Shown here one piece after another: positions 15,984-25,194 of a stretch of DNA of 64,000 bases (position 1 is its first letter; each line of letters opens with the position of its first letter). The notes beneath the pieces were generated by a model. The model saw only the letters and a list, made by a program, of their open reading frames with translations. It was not told the origin of the DNA and ran no database searches. The stretch spans positions 24,976 to 88,975 of the forward strand of contig CAMLIF010000004.1 in assembly GCA_946479985.1 (NCBI GenBank). The letters run 5' to 3'. The position numbers and the translations under genes were made by a program. Source of the DNA: an uncultured Flavobacteriales bacterium (lineage in GTDB: Bacteria; Bacteroidota; Bacteroidia; Flavobacteriales; Crocinitomicaceae).

Positions 15984-17873
15984 ATGAAACACTTACTTAT
16001 TGCACTTACTTTTTTGACCGGCCTGAATACTTTTTCACAAGATCAAAAACCCGAAGTTGTTTACAGCATAGCGAAAGAGGTAAAAGAGATTTCCTGGTAC
16101 GAAACACAGCTGAAATTATGGAAAGCCGAAATAGATAAGAACAACCAGAACGGAGAAGCGTGGATCAATTATTACCGAGCATCGCGTGCATTGAAGAACT
16201 TATCTGATGAAGGTTCAACCGACAAAACAAAATACAAAGAACTAAGCAGCAAAATAGTGACTGATGTTCAGAAAGCAATGCCAAACAGTTTCGAAAGCTA
16301 TTTCCTTACCGATTCGGAATCGGGTTTCGCGGGAAGCTCTGAATATCTGAAAAAGGCAGAGTCTCTTCGTCCGTACGATCCGAGAATCCTGGATGCTTTG
16401 ATGATCCATTACCACATGGAAAGAAATGAAGTGAAATTCAATGAGTATACCCGGGAAATGTTCAAGGCAAATGACATGCCTGTGGGGGTATTGAACTGGG
16501 GCTATAATGTGCTTTCTGAATTGGACGAAAATGCGGTTCTTTTCACATGTGGAGACAATGACACGTATGCCGGATGGATTATCCAGGGAGCAAAGAATTT
16601 CAGGAAAGATGTCACTGTTGTTAATACATCCTTAATACTGGTAGACGATTACCGGAACAAACTGTTTAAAGAACTCGGATATGCACCCCTGGATTTGAAC
16701 CCGGCCAAAACAGATGAAGAAACTTATAAAAACAGCCGATTGATTTATGAACATTTTTTCAAGGGAAACAGACCCGTATATGTAGCCACAAGTACTATTA
16801 ATTTTTTTGACGAAGACTTTAGAGACAAATTATATCTCACCGGTCTTGCATATAAGTACAGTGAAACAACTTTCGACAATGAAAGTATCATTCGCAGAAA
16901 TTACGAAAAACGCTATATGCTGGATTATCTGAAAGAAGTATTCTCTTACAATATTGCCGACCTGAAAGGTGATCAGTTTAATGGAATGTATCTTCCTTCT
17001 ATGGTGAAATTGTACAAACAGTACGAAGAAAGCGAGGAAGTGAATAAGAAGATCGAACTGGAGTCGTTACTGATCAAAATTGCCGAGCAAAACGGTCAGC
17101 AAAGTGAGATACTTGAATTATTAAGCACTTCTGAAAAAAAGCAAATCCTTCTTTCAACAGTACTTGATCTGAAATCGCTGGAAAGAAATATGATCCGGAT
17201 AAAAGAGAATATTTATATGGATAAATACGAAGTGACTAATGGCGATTACAGCAAGTTCCTGGCGAATCTTCAGCGTTCAAATCAAACCGATCTGTATAAC
17301 ACGGCACGTTATGATTCAACGTATTGGGTGAAAAAATTCCCTGACGGCGGATTGGAACCTATGCGAGATATGTACCAATGGCATTCGGCTTATGCGGAAT
17401 ATCCGATTGTGTGTATTTCACAGGAAGGTGCAAAAGCGTATTGCGAATGGCTGACCAAACAATACAATCTGCAGCGCAAACGAACCTATACACAAGTTGT
17501 TTTCCGTTTGCCGACAGAGCAGGAGTGGAGAACAGCTGCCGGGTCCGGAGATGTAAAAGCAACAACGCCTTTTCCAAATAACCAGATCAAAAACGCATCC
17601 GATTGTTACCTTGGAAATATTCAGACCAGTAAAGGCAGATTTTTTGACGACGGAGGTTTCCACATGGTAAAAGTGCAAAGTTACGTGCCGAATAAGATGG
17701 GACTCTTCAATACTTTCGGGAATGTTTCGGAAATGACAAGTTCAAAAGGAGTTGCACTTGGGGGCTCGTGGTATGACTTGTTTGAGGATTGTACCTTTGA
17801 CAAAACCCAAAACTGCTCAAAGCCCGATCCGGGAATCGGCTTCCGAATTGTAATGGAAGTTATTGAAGAGTAA
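15984..17873 (+). CDS. Secreted SUMF1-domain protein with helical N-terminal half
   Basis: A 629-residue protein with a signal peptide (ends TFSQ). Residues 30-160 look TPR-like. Near residue 185-215 comes VLFTCGDNDTYAGW and DVTVVNTSLI, a segment I associate with the soluble C-terminal part of DUF2723/TMEM260-type membrane proteins. From residue 406 a SUMF1 (formylglycine-generating-enzyme-like) domain follows: VTNGDYSKFL, CISQEGAKAYCEWL, FRLPTEQEWRTAA, FGNVSEM, GGSW, GFRIV. SUMF1 folds in Bacteroidota are often non-enzymatic binding modules, as in gliding proteins GldJ/GldK. It sits 36 bases before the sigma factor gene, so it may be part of the envelope process that the sigma factor controls. 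Confidence 0.75.
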   Translation: MKHLLIALTFLTGLNTFSQDQKPEVVYSIAKEVKEISWYETQLKLWKAEIDKNNQNGEAWINYYRASRALKNLSDEGSTDKTKYKELSSKIVTDVQKAMPNSFESYFLTDSESGFAGSSEYLKKAESLRPYDPRILDALMIHYHMERNEVKFNEYTREMFKANDMPVGVLNWGYNVLSELDENAVLFTCGDNDTYAGWIIQGAKNFRKDVTVVNTSLILVDDYRNKLFKELGYAPLDLNPAKTDEETYKNSRLIYEHFFKGNRPVYVATSTINFFDEDFRDKLYLTGLAYKYSETTFDNESIIRRNYEKRYMLDYLKEVFSYNIADLKGDQFNGMYLPSMVKLYKQYEESEEVNKKIELESLLIKIAEQNGQQSEILELLSTSEKKQILLSTVLDLKSLERNMIRIKENIYMDKYEVTNGDYSKFLANLQRSNQTDLYNTARYDSTYWVKKFPDGGLEPMRDMYQWHSAYAEYPIVCISQEGAKAYCEWLTKQYNLQRKRTYTQVVFRLPTEQEWRTAAGSGDVKATTPFPNNQIKNASDCYLGNIQTSKGRFFDDGGFHMVKVQSYVPNKMGLFNTFGNVSEMTSSKGVALGGSWYDLFEDCTFDKTQNCSKPDPGIGFRIVMEVIEE

Positions 17874-17909
17874 TTAAACGAAATAAAAACACTAACTCGG
17901 GCAAGATCA

Positions 17910-18518
17910 TTGAGTAAGTACAGTCAAATACAACAAAGCGACGAAGAGTTGATGGTTCAGGTAATGGGCCATCACTCTCCTTTGTCTGCCAAACAGGCTG
18001 AAGCTGCATTGATTGAACTGCACAGGCGGTACAGTAAAAAGCTCCTTGGGTATTTCATCAAAATGCTGAACAAAGACGTTGCTCTTGCCCAGGATTTTGT
18101 TCAGGAACTGTTTCTGAAAATCATGGAGAAGAAGCATTTGTTCGATCCTGAGAAGAAATTTTATTCCTGGGTTTTTGCCATTGCTTCCAACATGTGTAAA
18201 ACGGCATACCGGCATCATGGGAAAACCATTTCGCTGAATCCGGAAGTGATACGGGAAAGTAATTTAGACGATAGTGTCCTGGAGAAGACGGAGTTTATGG
18301 CTGCGCTTCAAAAGAGTATAGAGAGTTTGGAACATTACCATAAAGCTGTTTTTGTGATGCGCTATTTGGAACATTTTTCCCTCAATGAAATTGCAGAGAT
18401 AACAGAGTCTTCTCTGGGCACCGTCAAATCGAGACTATTTTACGCCACCAGGAAAATAACTGAGAGTCTGAAGCATTTCGACCCCAGTTTTGAAACAACA
18501 TTATTTAAAATGAATTAA
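17910..18518 (+). CDS. ECF-type RNA polymerase sigma factor
   Basis: A 202-residue sigma-70-family factor. Region 2 spans about residues 33-100 (DFVQELFLKIMEKK, FYSWVFAIASNMCKTAYR), region 4 about 140-190 (AVFVMRYLEHFSLNEIAEIT, GTVKSRLFYATRKI). I use the TTG start because the conserved DEELMVQVM helix begins at residue 11 and the next ATG would cut it away. It is followed after one base by a membrane protein that is probably its anti-sigma factor, and preceded by the SUMF1-domain gene. Confidence 0.9.
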   Translation: MSKYSQIQQSDEELMVQVMGHHSPLSAKQAEAALIELHRRYSKKLLGYFIKMLNKDVALAQDFVQELFLKIMEKKHLFDPEKKFYSWVFAIASNMCKTAYRHHGKTISLNPEVIRESNLDDSVLEKTEFMAALQKSIESLEHYHKAVFVMRYLEHFSLNEIAEITESSLGTVKSRLFYATRKITESLKHFDPSFETTLFKMN

Positions 18519-18519
18519 G

Positions 18520-19131
18520 ATGGAAGATCAGTTGAGTCGCTTATTTGATTTGATCGAATCAAAACCGTTTGAGGAATTGAACAGTGAAGAGCGCGATTTT
18601 GTTTTGAAACAGATCACCGAAGAAGAGTACAGTTTGCACAGAAGCATTCACTCCTCCGCGGAAGAACTTGAATTTGAAGAAGCCATCCCGGCTCCTTTGG
18701 TTTTGCCTGCAGCTAAGAAGCCGATCCTTGCGCGAACAGTTCCGTTATACCAGGTGCTGATCGGGGCAGCATGTCTTCTTGTTGGTTTTTTCATTTTCTC
18801 CAATAGAAAAGGGAATCCCATTGATATTCAATTTCTCGAAAACCCTGTTCAGGTTACATTAACCAATGCTCCCGGAGAGGTGAAAATCATACATGACACA
18901 ATACGGGAAAAGCTTGGTTTGCGTTCGCCGATTCAAGTGGTAAGAGATACAGTAACGCTGGTTCAAACGGTTTTTGTGAATCGAAATGAAACGCGTATGC
19001 TGGAAGCCGGAAATACATTCGGCAGTATACCGCTGGATAAAACCCTGCTGGAAACCAAAACTCTTTCTGCAAAGGATGACGGAAGTGTGAAGCTGCTGCC
19101 GAATTTGAATGATTACGGCGCGATGAAATAA
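18520..19131 (+). CDS. Putative anti-sigma factor, single membrane span
   Basis: A 203-residue protein with an acidic cytoplasmic helical part (residues 1-70), one transmembrane segment at about 76-94 (VLIGAACLLVGFFIF) and an extracytoplasmic tail. There is no zinc-binding HxxxCxxC motif. Size, topology and position one base after an ECF sigma gene all fit an anti-sigma factor that holds the sigma at the membrane. The role is inferred from context. Confidence 0.65.
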   Translation: MEDQLSRLFDLIESKPFEELNSEERDFVLKQITEEEYSLHRSIHSSAEELEFEEAIPAPLVLPAAKKPILARTVPLYQVLIGAACLLVGFFIFSNRKGNPIDIQFLENPVQVTLTNAPGEVKIIHDTIREKLGLRSPIQVVRDTVTLVQTVFVNRNETRMLEAGNTFGSIPLDKTLLETKTLSAKDDGSVKLLPNLNDYGAMK

Positions 19132-19142
19132 CCCAAAATAAT

Positions 19143-19270
19143 AACCGCAGAGAGAAGAAGTACGCAAAGGGCAAGTTAGCCTGATCCTTTTTTCTTAGCA
19201 AAGCTAGCTTTGCAGAAAGAACGGTAGGAGATATTATTATCTTCTTTGCGCTCTTTGCTTCTTTGCGGTT
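19143..19270. repeat. Inverted repeat of the AACCGCA...GCAAAG type
   Basis: Left arm from AACCGCA (19143) and right arm ending TGCGGTT (19270) are reverse complements at about 20 of 27 positions, both rich in GCAAAG. The centre holds a perfect 16-bp palindrome, GCAAAGCTAGCTTTGC (19198-19213). Similar intergenic elements are common in Bacteroidota genomes; no coding capacity is seen. Confidence 0.5.
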
Positions 19271-19314
19271 TAATCTAAGAGTTTAGTGTTTATTCCGATT
19301 TGAATGTTGTCATG

Positions 19315-20616
19315 TTACTGTGCGAGCCAAAGCGACGGATTCAATTTCACCACTGCTCCATCTGCCACCTGGTGAATCTCGAAATGTGCCGTTGAAAGAT
19401 CGCTTCCCGATTCAGGAAGTAAACTTCCGACACTTTGTTTTGTAGAAACTTTACTTCCCACCGAAACATATACTTCCTGTAAATTACTGTAAACCGTGCG
19501 GTAGTTCCCGTGCTTGATGATCACACATTTCCCGGCTCCGGCAATGGAAATAACGCTTGTTACCTCACCTTCAAAAACAGCGCGCACCTGGGCACTTTTG
19601 GGTGCTCCGATATCAATTCCGTTATTGTTTGTAAATACTCCCGATAACGTTGGGTGCGGATTTTTTCCATAAGCTTCAACAACAGTTCCTTTTAAAACCG
19701 GCCACGGCAATTTTCCCTTATTGGTTTCAAAACTCTTACTCAGTGATGCGCTTTCTTTAGTCTCAGTAATTACCAATTCTTTTTTCGCAGTAGTTGTAGT
19801 TTTATTGGTAGTTGTAGTTTTTGCTGTGGTTGTAGTTTTTGATGCTTCTTTTTCTTTAGCCTTTTTCTCTTTTGCTGCTTCAGCCGCAATTTCAGCCTCA
19901 ATTGCTTTCTTGATCTTCTTCTGAATCTCGGCTTTTTGTTTCTCAGCTGCTTTCAGATCAGCAATGAGCTTACCCTCATCCTTTTTCAGTTTTGCGAGCG
20001 ATTTTTCTTTCTTCTGTTTGTCCTGCAGGATCAGATCGCGCTCACTTAACTTCGTTTTAAGCAATACTTCCTGGTTCTTCTTTGCTTCTGAAATCTCATT
20101 GATTTCCTTGTGGATCTTTTTGTGATTGAGCTGAATTAGTTTGAACTGCTTTTTCTGGATTTCTGCAATCTGCTTCAGGTAGCTGTTTCGTTTTACTGCC
20201 TCAAAATAGTTGTTGGCAGAGAAAATGTACATCATCTTCCCGTATTTGTTACGGTGTTTATAAGCGTACAGGATCAGTTTTTTGTATTGCGCTTTCAGCT
20301 TTTGAACGCGTTCTTCAAGTTGCTTTACCTGATTTCCTTTTGATTGGATAGTCAGCTCTGAACTGCGGATCTGATTATCAACATTCTGAACCAGATCTTC
20401 ACGGCTTTTCACCTGTGTATCAAGCAAACGCAATTCATTGATTGAACTGGTGGTGCTTTTCTTCACCTGGTTAAGCAGTGTTTTTGTAGTGGACAATTTC
20501 TTCTCCAATTTTTTTTGTTCCGCTTGCAATTGTTCGCTTTTATTCTGCCCGAAAGCAAAATTCAGAGCTAGTGTCATGAAAAAGAGACAACTACTCTTCA
20601 GTACCGCATTCTTCAT
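19315..20616 (-). CDS. EnvC-like murein hydrolase activator (coiled coil + degenerate M23 domain)
   Basis: A 433-residue protein: signal peptide (ends NFAFGQ), long coiled coil at about residues 25-245, a Lys/Ala/Thr-rich linker at 235-285, and a LytM/M23 domain at about 300-433. The metal ligands of active M23 peptidases are altered: the first motif reads NNNGIDIG (near 328) with Asn where His is expected, and the second reads TAHFEIH (near 410) where HxHFEI is expected. This matches EnvC/NlpD-type activators that switch on amidases rather than cutting peptidoglycan. The gene overlaps the DUF4292 gene by 26 bases at the end of the long minus-strand train. Confidence 0.85.
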   Translation of the reverse strand: MKNAVLKSSCLFFMTLALNFAFGQNKSEQLQAEQKKLEKKLSTTKTLLNQVKKSTTSSINELRLLDTQVKSREDLVQNVDNQIRSSELTIQSKGNQVKQLEERVQKLKAQYKKLILYAYKHRNKYGKMMYIFSANNYFEAVKRNSYLKQIAEIQKKQFKLIQLNHKKIHKEINEISEAKKNQEVLLKTKLSERDLILQDKQKKEKSLAKLKKDEGKLIADLKAAEKQKAEIQKKIKKAIEAEIAAEAAKEKKAKEKEASKTTTTAKTTTTNKTTTTAKKELVITETKESASLSKSFETNKGKLPWPVLKGTVVEAYGKNPHPTLSGVFTNNNGIDIGAPKSAQVRAVFEGEVTSVISIAGAGKCVIIKHGNYRTVYSNLQEVYVSVGSKVSTKQSVGSLLPESGSDLSTAHFEIHQVADGAVVKLNPSLWLAQ

Positions 20617-21547
20617 AATCTTCAGGAATTATAAATACAATTTCTTCCATTACATTCACAACTGTTTTTTCGTATTTCAGTTCAATGTAAACATTATTTC
20701 GTGGCGTTTTAATGTCAATTTGCACATCTGCCGGTATCAGGTAGGTTTCTACCGAATCACGCGAGAGGTATTGAATATTAATGTTGGTGGAATCGGCTGG
20801 AGAATCAATAAATATGCGTGTAATTGCACTTAGATCTCCATTCAGATAGTATTGAATGATAATCGGGTTTTCTTCTTCCCGACGACGTCTTTCCCGTTCG
20901 CGGTTTTCTCTTTCCCGGTTCTCCTTGTCTTTGTCTTTATCCCTCTCTTTGTCCTTATCTTTATCCTTGTCTCTGTCCTTGTCGCGGTTATTATTATCGT
21001 CTAATCCGTCATTTCTTAATTCACGTCTTACTTCACGTTTCTTTTTGGAAGAAATGATGTAATTGTAATTGTCGTTGATCTGGAAATAACGCTGAGTAGT
21101 ATCAAAATCTATCGGTAACCCAAGGATCAGCTCTTCGATGTTCACATAACTGAAATCAACACCGAATGATTCTTTGAAATAGCTCAGATCTTTTTGGATC
21201 AGGCAATTATTCATTTTATTATGAATGAGTACAGAATCGGGCCGAACCAATGCCTGGGCAACAGGAATAGATGCTTTCGTTATCAATGCACTTACAGCAC
21301 TGTCTTTGGTTATCCGCAGCGAAGTTCTGAAACTCACCGTCCTGTTTGTATCAGCATAAACGGTTTTAATGCGGGAGTAGAAATGGTCCGGACGTACATT
21401 TCCAAGACTGTCTAATGCCCGAACAAGATCTTCGGTTTTTCTGTTCTTTACTTTTTCCTGTTTAAACTCTGATTCCCGGGGATGGCAGGAAGTTATGATC
21501 AGGATCAGAATAGGAAGCAAGTATATGTTAGTATTCCGGATCGACAT
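20591..21547 (-). CDS. DUF4292 lipoprotein with charged low-complexity insertion
   Basis: A 318-residue lipoprotein (signal ending LIITSC, Cys21). The beta-strand halves on each side (for example FYSRIKTVYAD near 56 and the C-terminal AITRIFID region) fit DUF4292, a periplasmic family distantly like LolA/outer-membrane lipoprotein carriers. Residues about 185-227 are almost purely Asp/Lys/Arg/Glu with a few Asn (DKDKDK and REREN units), clearly an expansion inside the domain. The start used here is the ATG of MSIRNTN, which overlaps the TPR gene by 20 bases. Neighbours suggest an envelope role. Confidence 0.75.
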   Translation of the reverse strand: MSIRNTNIYLLPILILIITSCHPRESEFKQEKVKNRKTEDLVRALDSLGNVRPDHFYSRIKTVYADTNRTVSFRTSLRITKDSAVSALITKASIPVAQALVRPDSVLIHNKMNNCLIQKDLSYFKESFGVDFSYVNIEELILGLPIDFDTTQRYFQINDNYNYIISSKKKREVRRELRNDGLDDNNNRDKDRDKDKDKDKERDKDKDKENRERENRERERRRREEENPIIIQYYLNGDLSAITRIFIDSPADSTNINIQYLSRDSVETYLIPADVQIDIKTPRNNVYIELKYEKTVVNVMEEIVFIIPEDYEECGTEE

Positions 21548-23231
21548 ATTTGCGGTCTGTAATTTTTTTGTCAAGTGTTTTGTTTTTGGATCCTAAATTT
21601 TTGGCTTTTTTCCAGTTTTCAACCGCCAGAGTGACCTCTCCGGAGAAAAACGCAGCATCACCAAGGTACTCTACGTAATTGGCTTCATTTGGTTGCAATT
21701 CGTTCACTTTCTTTAAGATAGAAAATGCTTCGGTATAATTTTTTTTCTGAAGTTCAACCAACCCTTTTGTTGCCATGAACGCTGCATTGTTTGGCGCGGC
21801 TGTCATCAATTGCTGAACCAGTTCATTGGCGGTTTCTACATCCGTTTTAGATATGGCCAGGTTCATGGCGTAGTTATTCTTTGCCAGTAAATTGGTTGGA
21901 TCTGTTGCTATGGCTTTTTCAAACCACACAATTCCCTGCTTGAAATTTTTCTGCATGAAATAGCTTTCACCCATTTGAGCGTAAAACTCCGATTCAAGTG
22001 CCGGATCGTTTATGACCAGTTCTTTTCCTATTTCGGCAGCATTCAGCGCTTCGGTATATCTCCCCAGCTGATTGCAGGAAATGGTATAAAGTAACTGGAT
22101 ATTTGGGAGGGAAGGAAAGATGGCAGCGGCTTTTCGGGCATCGGAATATAAATTCTGGAAATCCCTGTTCTCATATTCCATTAAGAGCACCTGGTTCCAG
22201 ATCGGGTATTTTGAATCATCAAACTCAAGTGCTTTTTTGTATGCTTTTAAAGCTTCGGCTTTTGTTTTGTTCTGAACGTGGAGATCTCCGAGAACGGAAT
22301 ATCCTTTGGCATCAGTCGGATGTTTCTCAATCAGCAAATTAGCCAGCTCGAAAACTTCTTTTTCTATTACCTGCTGCGTTTCGTAATAATACAATATCAC
22401 ATTTACTTTCTGGTCAATAGTCACTCCTTCGCCCGCGAAAGCTTTGGAGTATGCCTGGTATGCTTCGGCTTTTTTATTTTCCTTGGAATAAAGTTCCCCT
22501 AAAAGTAAATAAGCACGGCCGTTCATCGGGTCGTTTTTCACTAGTTCTTCCAGCATCATCTGACCTTTTTCCATTTGCCGCGTACCAAAATAGTAATCGA
22601 CTAAGGCTGCGATCAGTGAAATGTCATCCGGGTACGTTTTGCGTGCTTCATTTATTTCCGCAACACCTTTATCAGGCTGCTTGGAAAGCACATATAAATT
22701 GAATTTTTGAATGGAAATATCCGGAATGGACCCGATCTGCTCTTCCATTTTGTTGTAAGCGTCAATGGCCTCGTTATACTTATTGGTTCTTTTCAGAACT
22801 TCGGCGTAACCGTACCACCAGTCAACATTTCTCGGTTCAAGTGTAACAAGCTTTTTAAAACATGCTGCCGATTCCGAAAATTTCTGTTGTTCGAAATACA
22901 TGTACGCCAGTTCCTGCGTGTACCAGCGATTATCCGGATCAAGTTTAGCAGCCAGTTCTGTGTATTTGGCAGCATTGCTTCGGTCGTTTAGCTCCAGGTA
23001 GCACTGAGCTAATCCATAAGCAGCTGCATCATCTGTCGGACGTACGGCAAAACAAGAATCGAAAGCGACAATAGCTTCTCTGTATTGACTTTTTGCTTTA
23101 AGTCTGACGGCTGAGTGAAAAGTCCGGATATACGGATAATCCGATGCAGATACGACAGATGCTGTATCCTTGGGAGATCTGCACTGCGCAAATACAAGAA
23201 CTAAAAGCGTAAACGCAACGAATTTTTTCAT
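21528..23231 (-). CDS. TPR-repeat lipoprotein
   Basis: A 567-residue protein with a short signal ending VFAQC (Cys17; the Gln before it is unusual for a lipobox). From residue 35 to the end it is a chain of tetratricopeptide repeats (AAYGLAQCYLELNDRSNAAKY and similar 34-residue units, at least ten). Such proteins scaffold complexes in the periplasm. The gene overlaps the nucleotidyltransferase gene by one base and the DUF4292 gene by 20, so it is an internal member of the operon. No partner can be named from sequence. Confidence 0.8.
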   Translation of the reverse strand: MKKFVAFTLLVLVFAQCRSPKDTASVVSASDYPYIRTFHSAVRLKAKSQYREAIVAFDSCFAVRPTDDAAAYGLAQCYLELNDRSNAAKYTELAAKLDPDNRWYTQELAYMYFEQQKFSESAACFKKLVTLEPRNVDWWYGYAEVLKRTNKYNEAIDAYNKMEEQIGSIPDISIQKFNLYVLSKQPDKGVAEINEARKTYPDDISLIAALVDYYFGTRQMEKGQMMLEELVKNDPMNGRAYLLLGELYSKENKKAEAYQAYSKAFAGEGVTIDQKVNVILYYYETQQVIEKEVFELANLLIEKHPTDAKGYSVLGDLHVQNKTKAEALKAYKKALEFDDSKYPIWNQVLLMEYENRDFQNLYSDARKAAAIFPSLPNIQLLYTISCNQLGRYTEALNAAEIGKELVINDPALESEFYAQMGESYFMQKNFKQGIVWFEKAIATDPTNLLAKNNYAMNLAISKTDVETANELVQQLMTAAPNNAAFMATKGLVELQKKNYTEAFSILKKVNELQPNEANYVEYLGDAAFFSGEVTLAVENWKKAKNLGSKNKTLDKKITDRKYVDPEY

Positions 23232-24238
23232 CAGGCAATAATTGAGTAATCACTTAAACTCAGGTCACGCGCCAAACCTTTATACTTGGAATGTGAGCCC
23301 AACATGGAGTCTTTCAGATTTGCATCTATAATTATGGAATGCTGCTGCAAAATGCTGTTTTTGATGATGGAATTGGTAACCATAGAACCTTTTCCAAGTG
23401 AAACATGCGGACCAACAACCGAGTTTTCGAGAATAACGTCTTTACCGATATAGCAAGGTGGAATAATCACTGAATTCAGCAATTTTGCCGAAGGGTCAAC
23501 CAGCTCAAGTCCTTTTTCCTTATCGTATTCCAGAACGCGCTGATTGGTAATTACGGTAACTTCCTTGTTTCCGCAGTCCAACCATTCATCTACTTCTCCC
23601 GGTTTGAACCGGAATCCTTTTTCAGTCATTCTTCTCAAAGCATCAGGCAATTGGTATTCGCCGCTTTTAATGATGCCGTTTTCAACAAGAAAGTTTAATT
23701 CATCGCGTAAAGCAAGACCGTTTTTGAAATAATAGATCCCGATCATGGCCAGATCAGAAACAAAATCTTTCGGTTTCTCCACAAAGTCAATGATCTCACC
23801 TTCGTCGTTCATTTTAACAACTCCGAAAGCGCTTGGATCTTCGATTTGCTTTACCCACAAAATTCCGTCTGCGTTCGGGTCGATTGTAAAATTTGCACGG
23901 AAAAGAGTATCTGCGAAAGCCACAACAACCGGTCCGTCAAGTAATTTTTCCGCACATAGAACAGCATGTGCGGTACCCAATGGTTTGTCCTGGTAGAAGA
24001 TTGTTCCTTTGGCGCCTAATTTCTCAGCGACTTTGATTAATTCGTTTTCAATCTCGGTTCCGAAATCGCCGATCACGAATCCGATCTCTTCAATTGGCTC
24101 GTTACAAACTGCTGCAATGTCTTCCACCAAACGGTGAACAATTGGTTTTCCTCCAACCGGTACAAGTGGTTTCGGAACGGTAAGTGTATGTGGTCTTAGT
24201 CTGCTTCCGCGACCTGCCATAGGAACAATTACTTTCAT
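23231..24238 (-). CDS. Sugar-phosphate nucleotidyltransferase
   Basis: A 335-residue enzyme that should form an NDP-sugar from NTP and sugar-1-phosphate. The N-terminus has VPMAGRGSRLRPHTLTVPKP, the nucleotide-binding signature with the catalytic Arg and Lys; DKPLGTAHAV, FADTLF and VEKP follow as in glucose-1-phosphate thymidylyltransferases and mannose-1-phosphate guanylyltransferases. Residues from about 250 form a left-handed beta-helix (NSVIIPPCYIGKDVILENS). The exact sugar is uncertain. The start is the ATG of MKVIVP. Confidence 0.88.
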   Translation of the reverse strand: MKVIVPMAGRGSRLRPHTLTVPKPLVPVGGKPIVHRLVEDIAAVCNEPIEEIGFVIGDFGTEIENELIKVAEKLGAKGTIFYQDKPLGTAHAVLCAEKLLDGPVVVAFADTLFRANFTIDPNADGILWVKQIEDPSAFGVVKMNDEGEIIDFVEKPKDFVSDLAMIGIYYFKNGLALRDELNFLVENGIIKSGEYQLPDALRRMTEKGFRFKPGEVDEWLDCGNKEVTVITNQRVLEYDKEKGLELVDPSAKLLNSVIIPPCYIGKDVILENSVVGPHVSLGKGSMVTNSIIKNSILQQHSIIIDANLKDSMLGSHSKYKGLARDLSLSDYSIIA

Positions 24239-24286
24239 ATATTTCTTATTTCGTTGCGAAGTGTTCAGCAAGGCTGATCTGCTTCG

Positions 24287-24721
24287 TTATTGAACTCCGG
24301 TACTGCCAAATCCGCCGGCACCGCGAGTTGTTTCGTTTAATTCATCTACTTCTTCCCAGCTAATTTGTTCGTGCTTAGCTACCACTAACTGCGCAATTCG
24401 TTCACCGTGTTCTACCACAAATGGCTCAGAAGAAAGGTTTACCAGCAAAACGCCGATTTCGCCTCTATAGTCTGCATCAATGGTTCCCGGTGTGTTAAGA
24501 ACAGTTACTCCATGCTTAAACGCCAACCCGCTACGCGGACGTACTTGTATTTCATATCCAACCGGAATGGCAACTTTCAAACCGGTAGGAATGAGTCGTC
24601 GTTCAAGCGGTTTTAATGTTATTGGCTCTGATAAATTGGCTCGTACATCCAGTCCGGCTGCACCTAATGTTGCGTAGCCGGGTAATTCATTTGTGGAGCT
24701 ATTCTGAACAGCTATTTTCAT
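24287..24721 (-). CDS. dut: dUTP diphosphatase
   Basis: A 144-residue trimeric dUTPase that hydrolyses dUTP to dUMP, keeping uracil out of DNA and feeding dTTP synthesis. All five motifs are present in order: [10 protein letters not shown] (about 20-29), [24 protein letters not shown] with the catalytic Asp, GERIAQLVV, and the C-terminal [10 protein letters not shown]. It overlaps gldH by four bases and is followed by the nucleotidyltransferase gene after 48 bases. Confidence 0.97.
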   Translation of the reverse strand: MKIAVQNSSTNELPGYATLGAAGLDVRANLSEPITLKPLERRLIPTGLKVAIPVGYEIQVRPRSGLAFKHGVTVLNTPGTIDADYRGEIGVLLVNLSSEPFVVEHGERIAQLVVAKHEQISWEEVDELNETTRGAGGFGSTGVQ

Positions 24722-25194
24722 TTTTCAGGATCTTCTTTAACGGTGTAGCTAATATCTAAAACTTCCGGAATGGCTTTTTCGGTAATTCCCTGTTCAAGCG
24801 TAAACTTGTACTTTCCTTTTTGCGGGAATTTACGGTGGCTGAAATGAACACTTGTTGTAACAATTGTCCCTGATTTTTCACCAACCCATGAGCCGTCCGG
24901 ACTACTGATCTTCATTTCAATAGGTTCCCGTCCGTTTTGTCCATTCGGCGTTTCTGCATACAGGAAGAACCACATATTGTTGTAACCGTAATCGGTAGTG
25001 GTTCTAACCGTAATATCAACGGTATAGAACTTGGTAGTATCCTGAATTTCAACCACAAATTTTGGCTTATTATCTACCGTCCAGGTGTTGTTGGGAAAAG
25101 CCACCGATTTTGTAAACAGCGGTGAATCCCCGCAGCTAACGAGGACCATTCCAATCAGGAACAAAGAGAACTTATTGATTATCCGGTTTTTCAT
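24718..25194 (-). CDS. gldH: Gliding motility lipoprotein GldH
   Basis: A 158-residue lipoprotein with signal ending LVSC. The mature region has the GldH pattern: [45 protein letters not shown], then [15 protein letters not shown]. GldH is needed for gliding and stabilises the T9SS-associated machinery in Flavobacterium. The frame is open further upstream inside the ricT gene, but the signal peptide fixes the start at MKNRIINK. It overlaps ricT by 23 bases and dut by four. Neighbouring T9SS cargo genes in this window agree with an active type IX system. Confidence 0.88.
   Translation of the reverse strand: MKNRIINKFSLFLIGMVLVSCGDSPLFTKSVAFPNNTWTVDNKPKFVVEIQDTTKFYTVDITVRTTTDYGYNNMWFFLYAETPNGQNGREPIEMKISSPDGSWVGEKSGTIVTTSVHFSHRKFPQKGKYKFTLEQGITEKAIPEVLDISYTVKEDPEK

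Noticed and set aside
20856..21062. A plus-strand frame of Ser-Leu repeats
   Set aside because: It is only the antisense reading of the Asp/Lys/Arg/Glu expansion in the DUF4292 gene.
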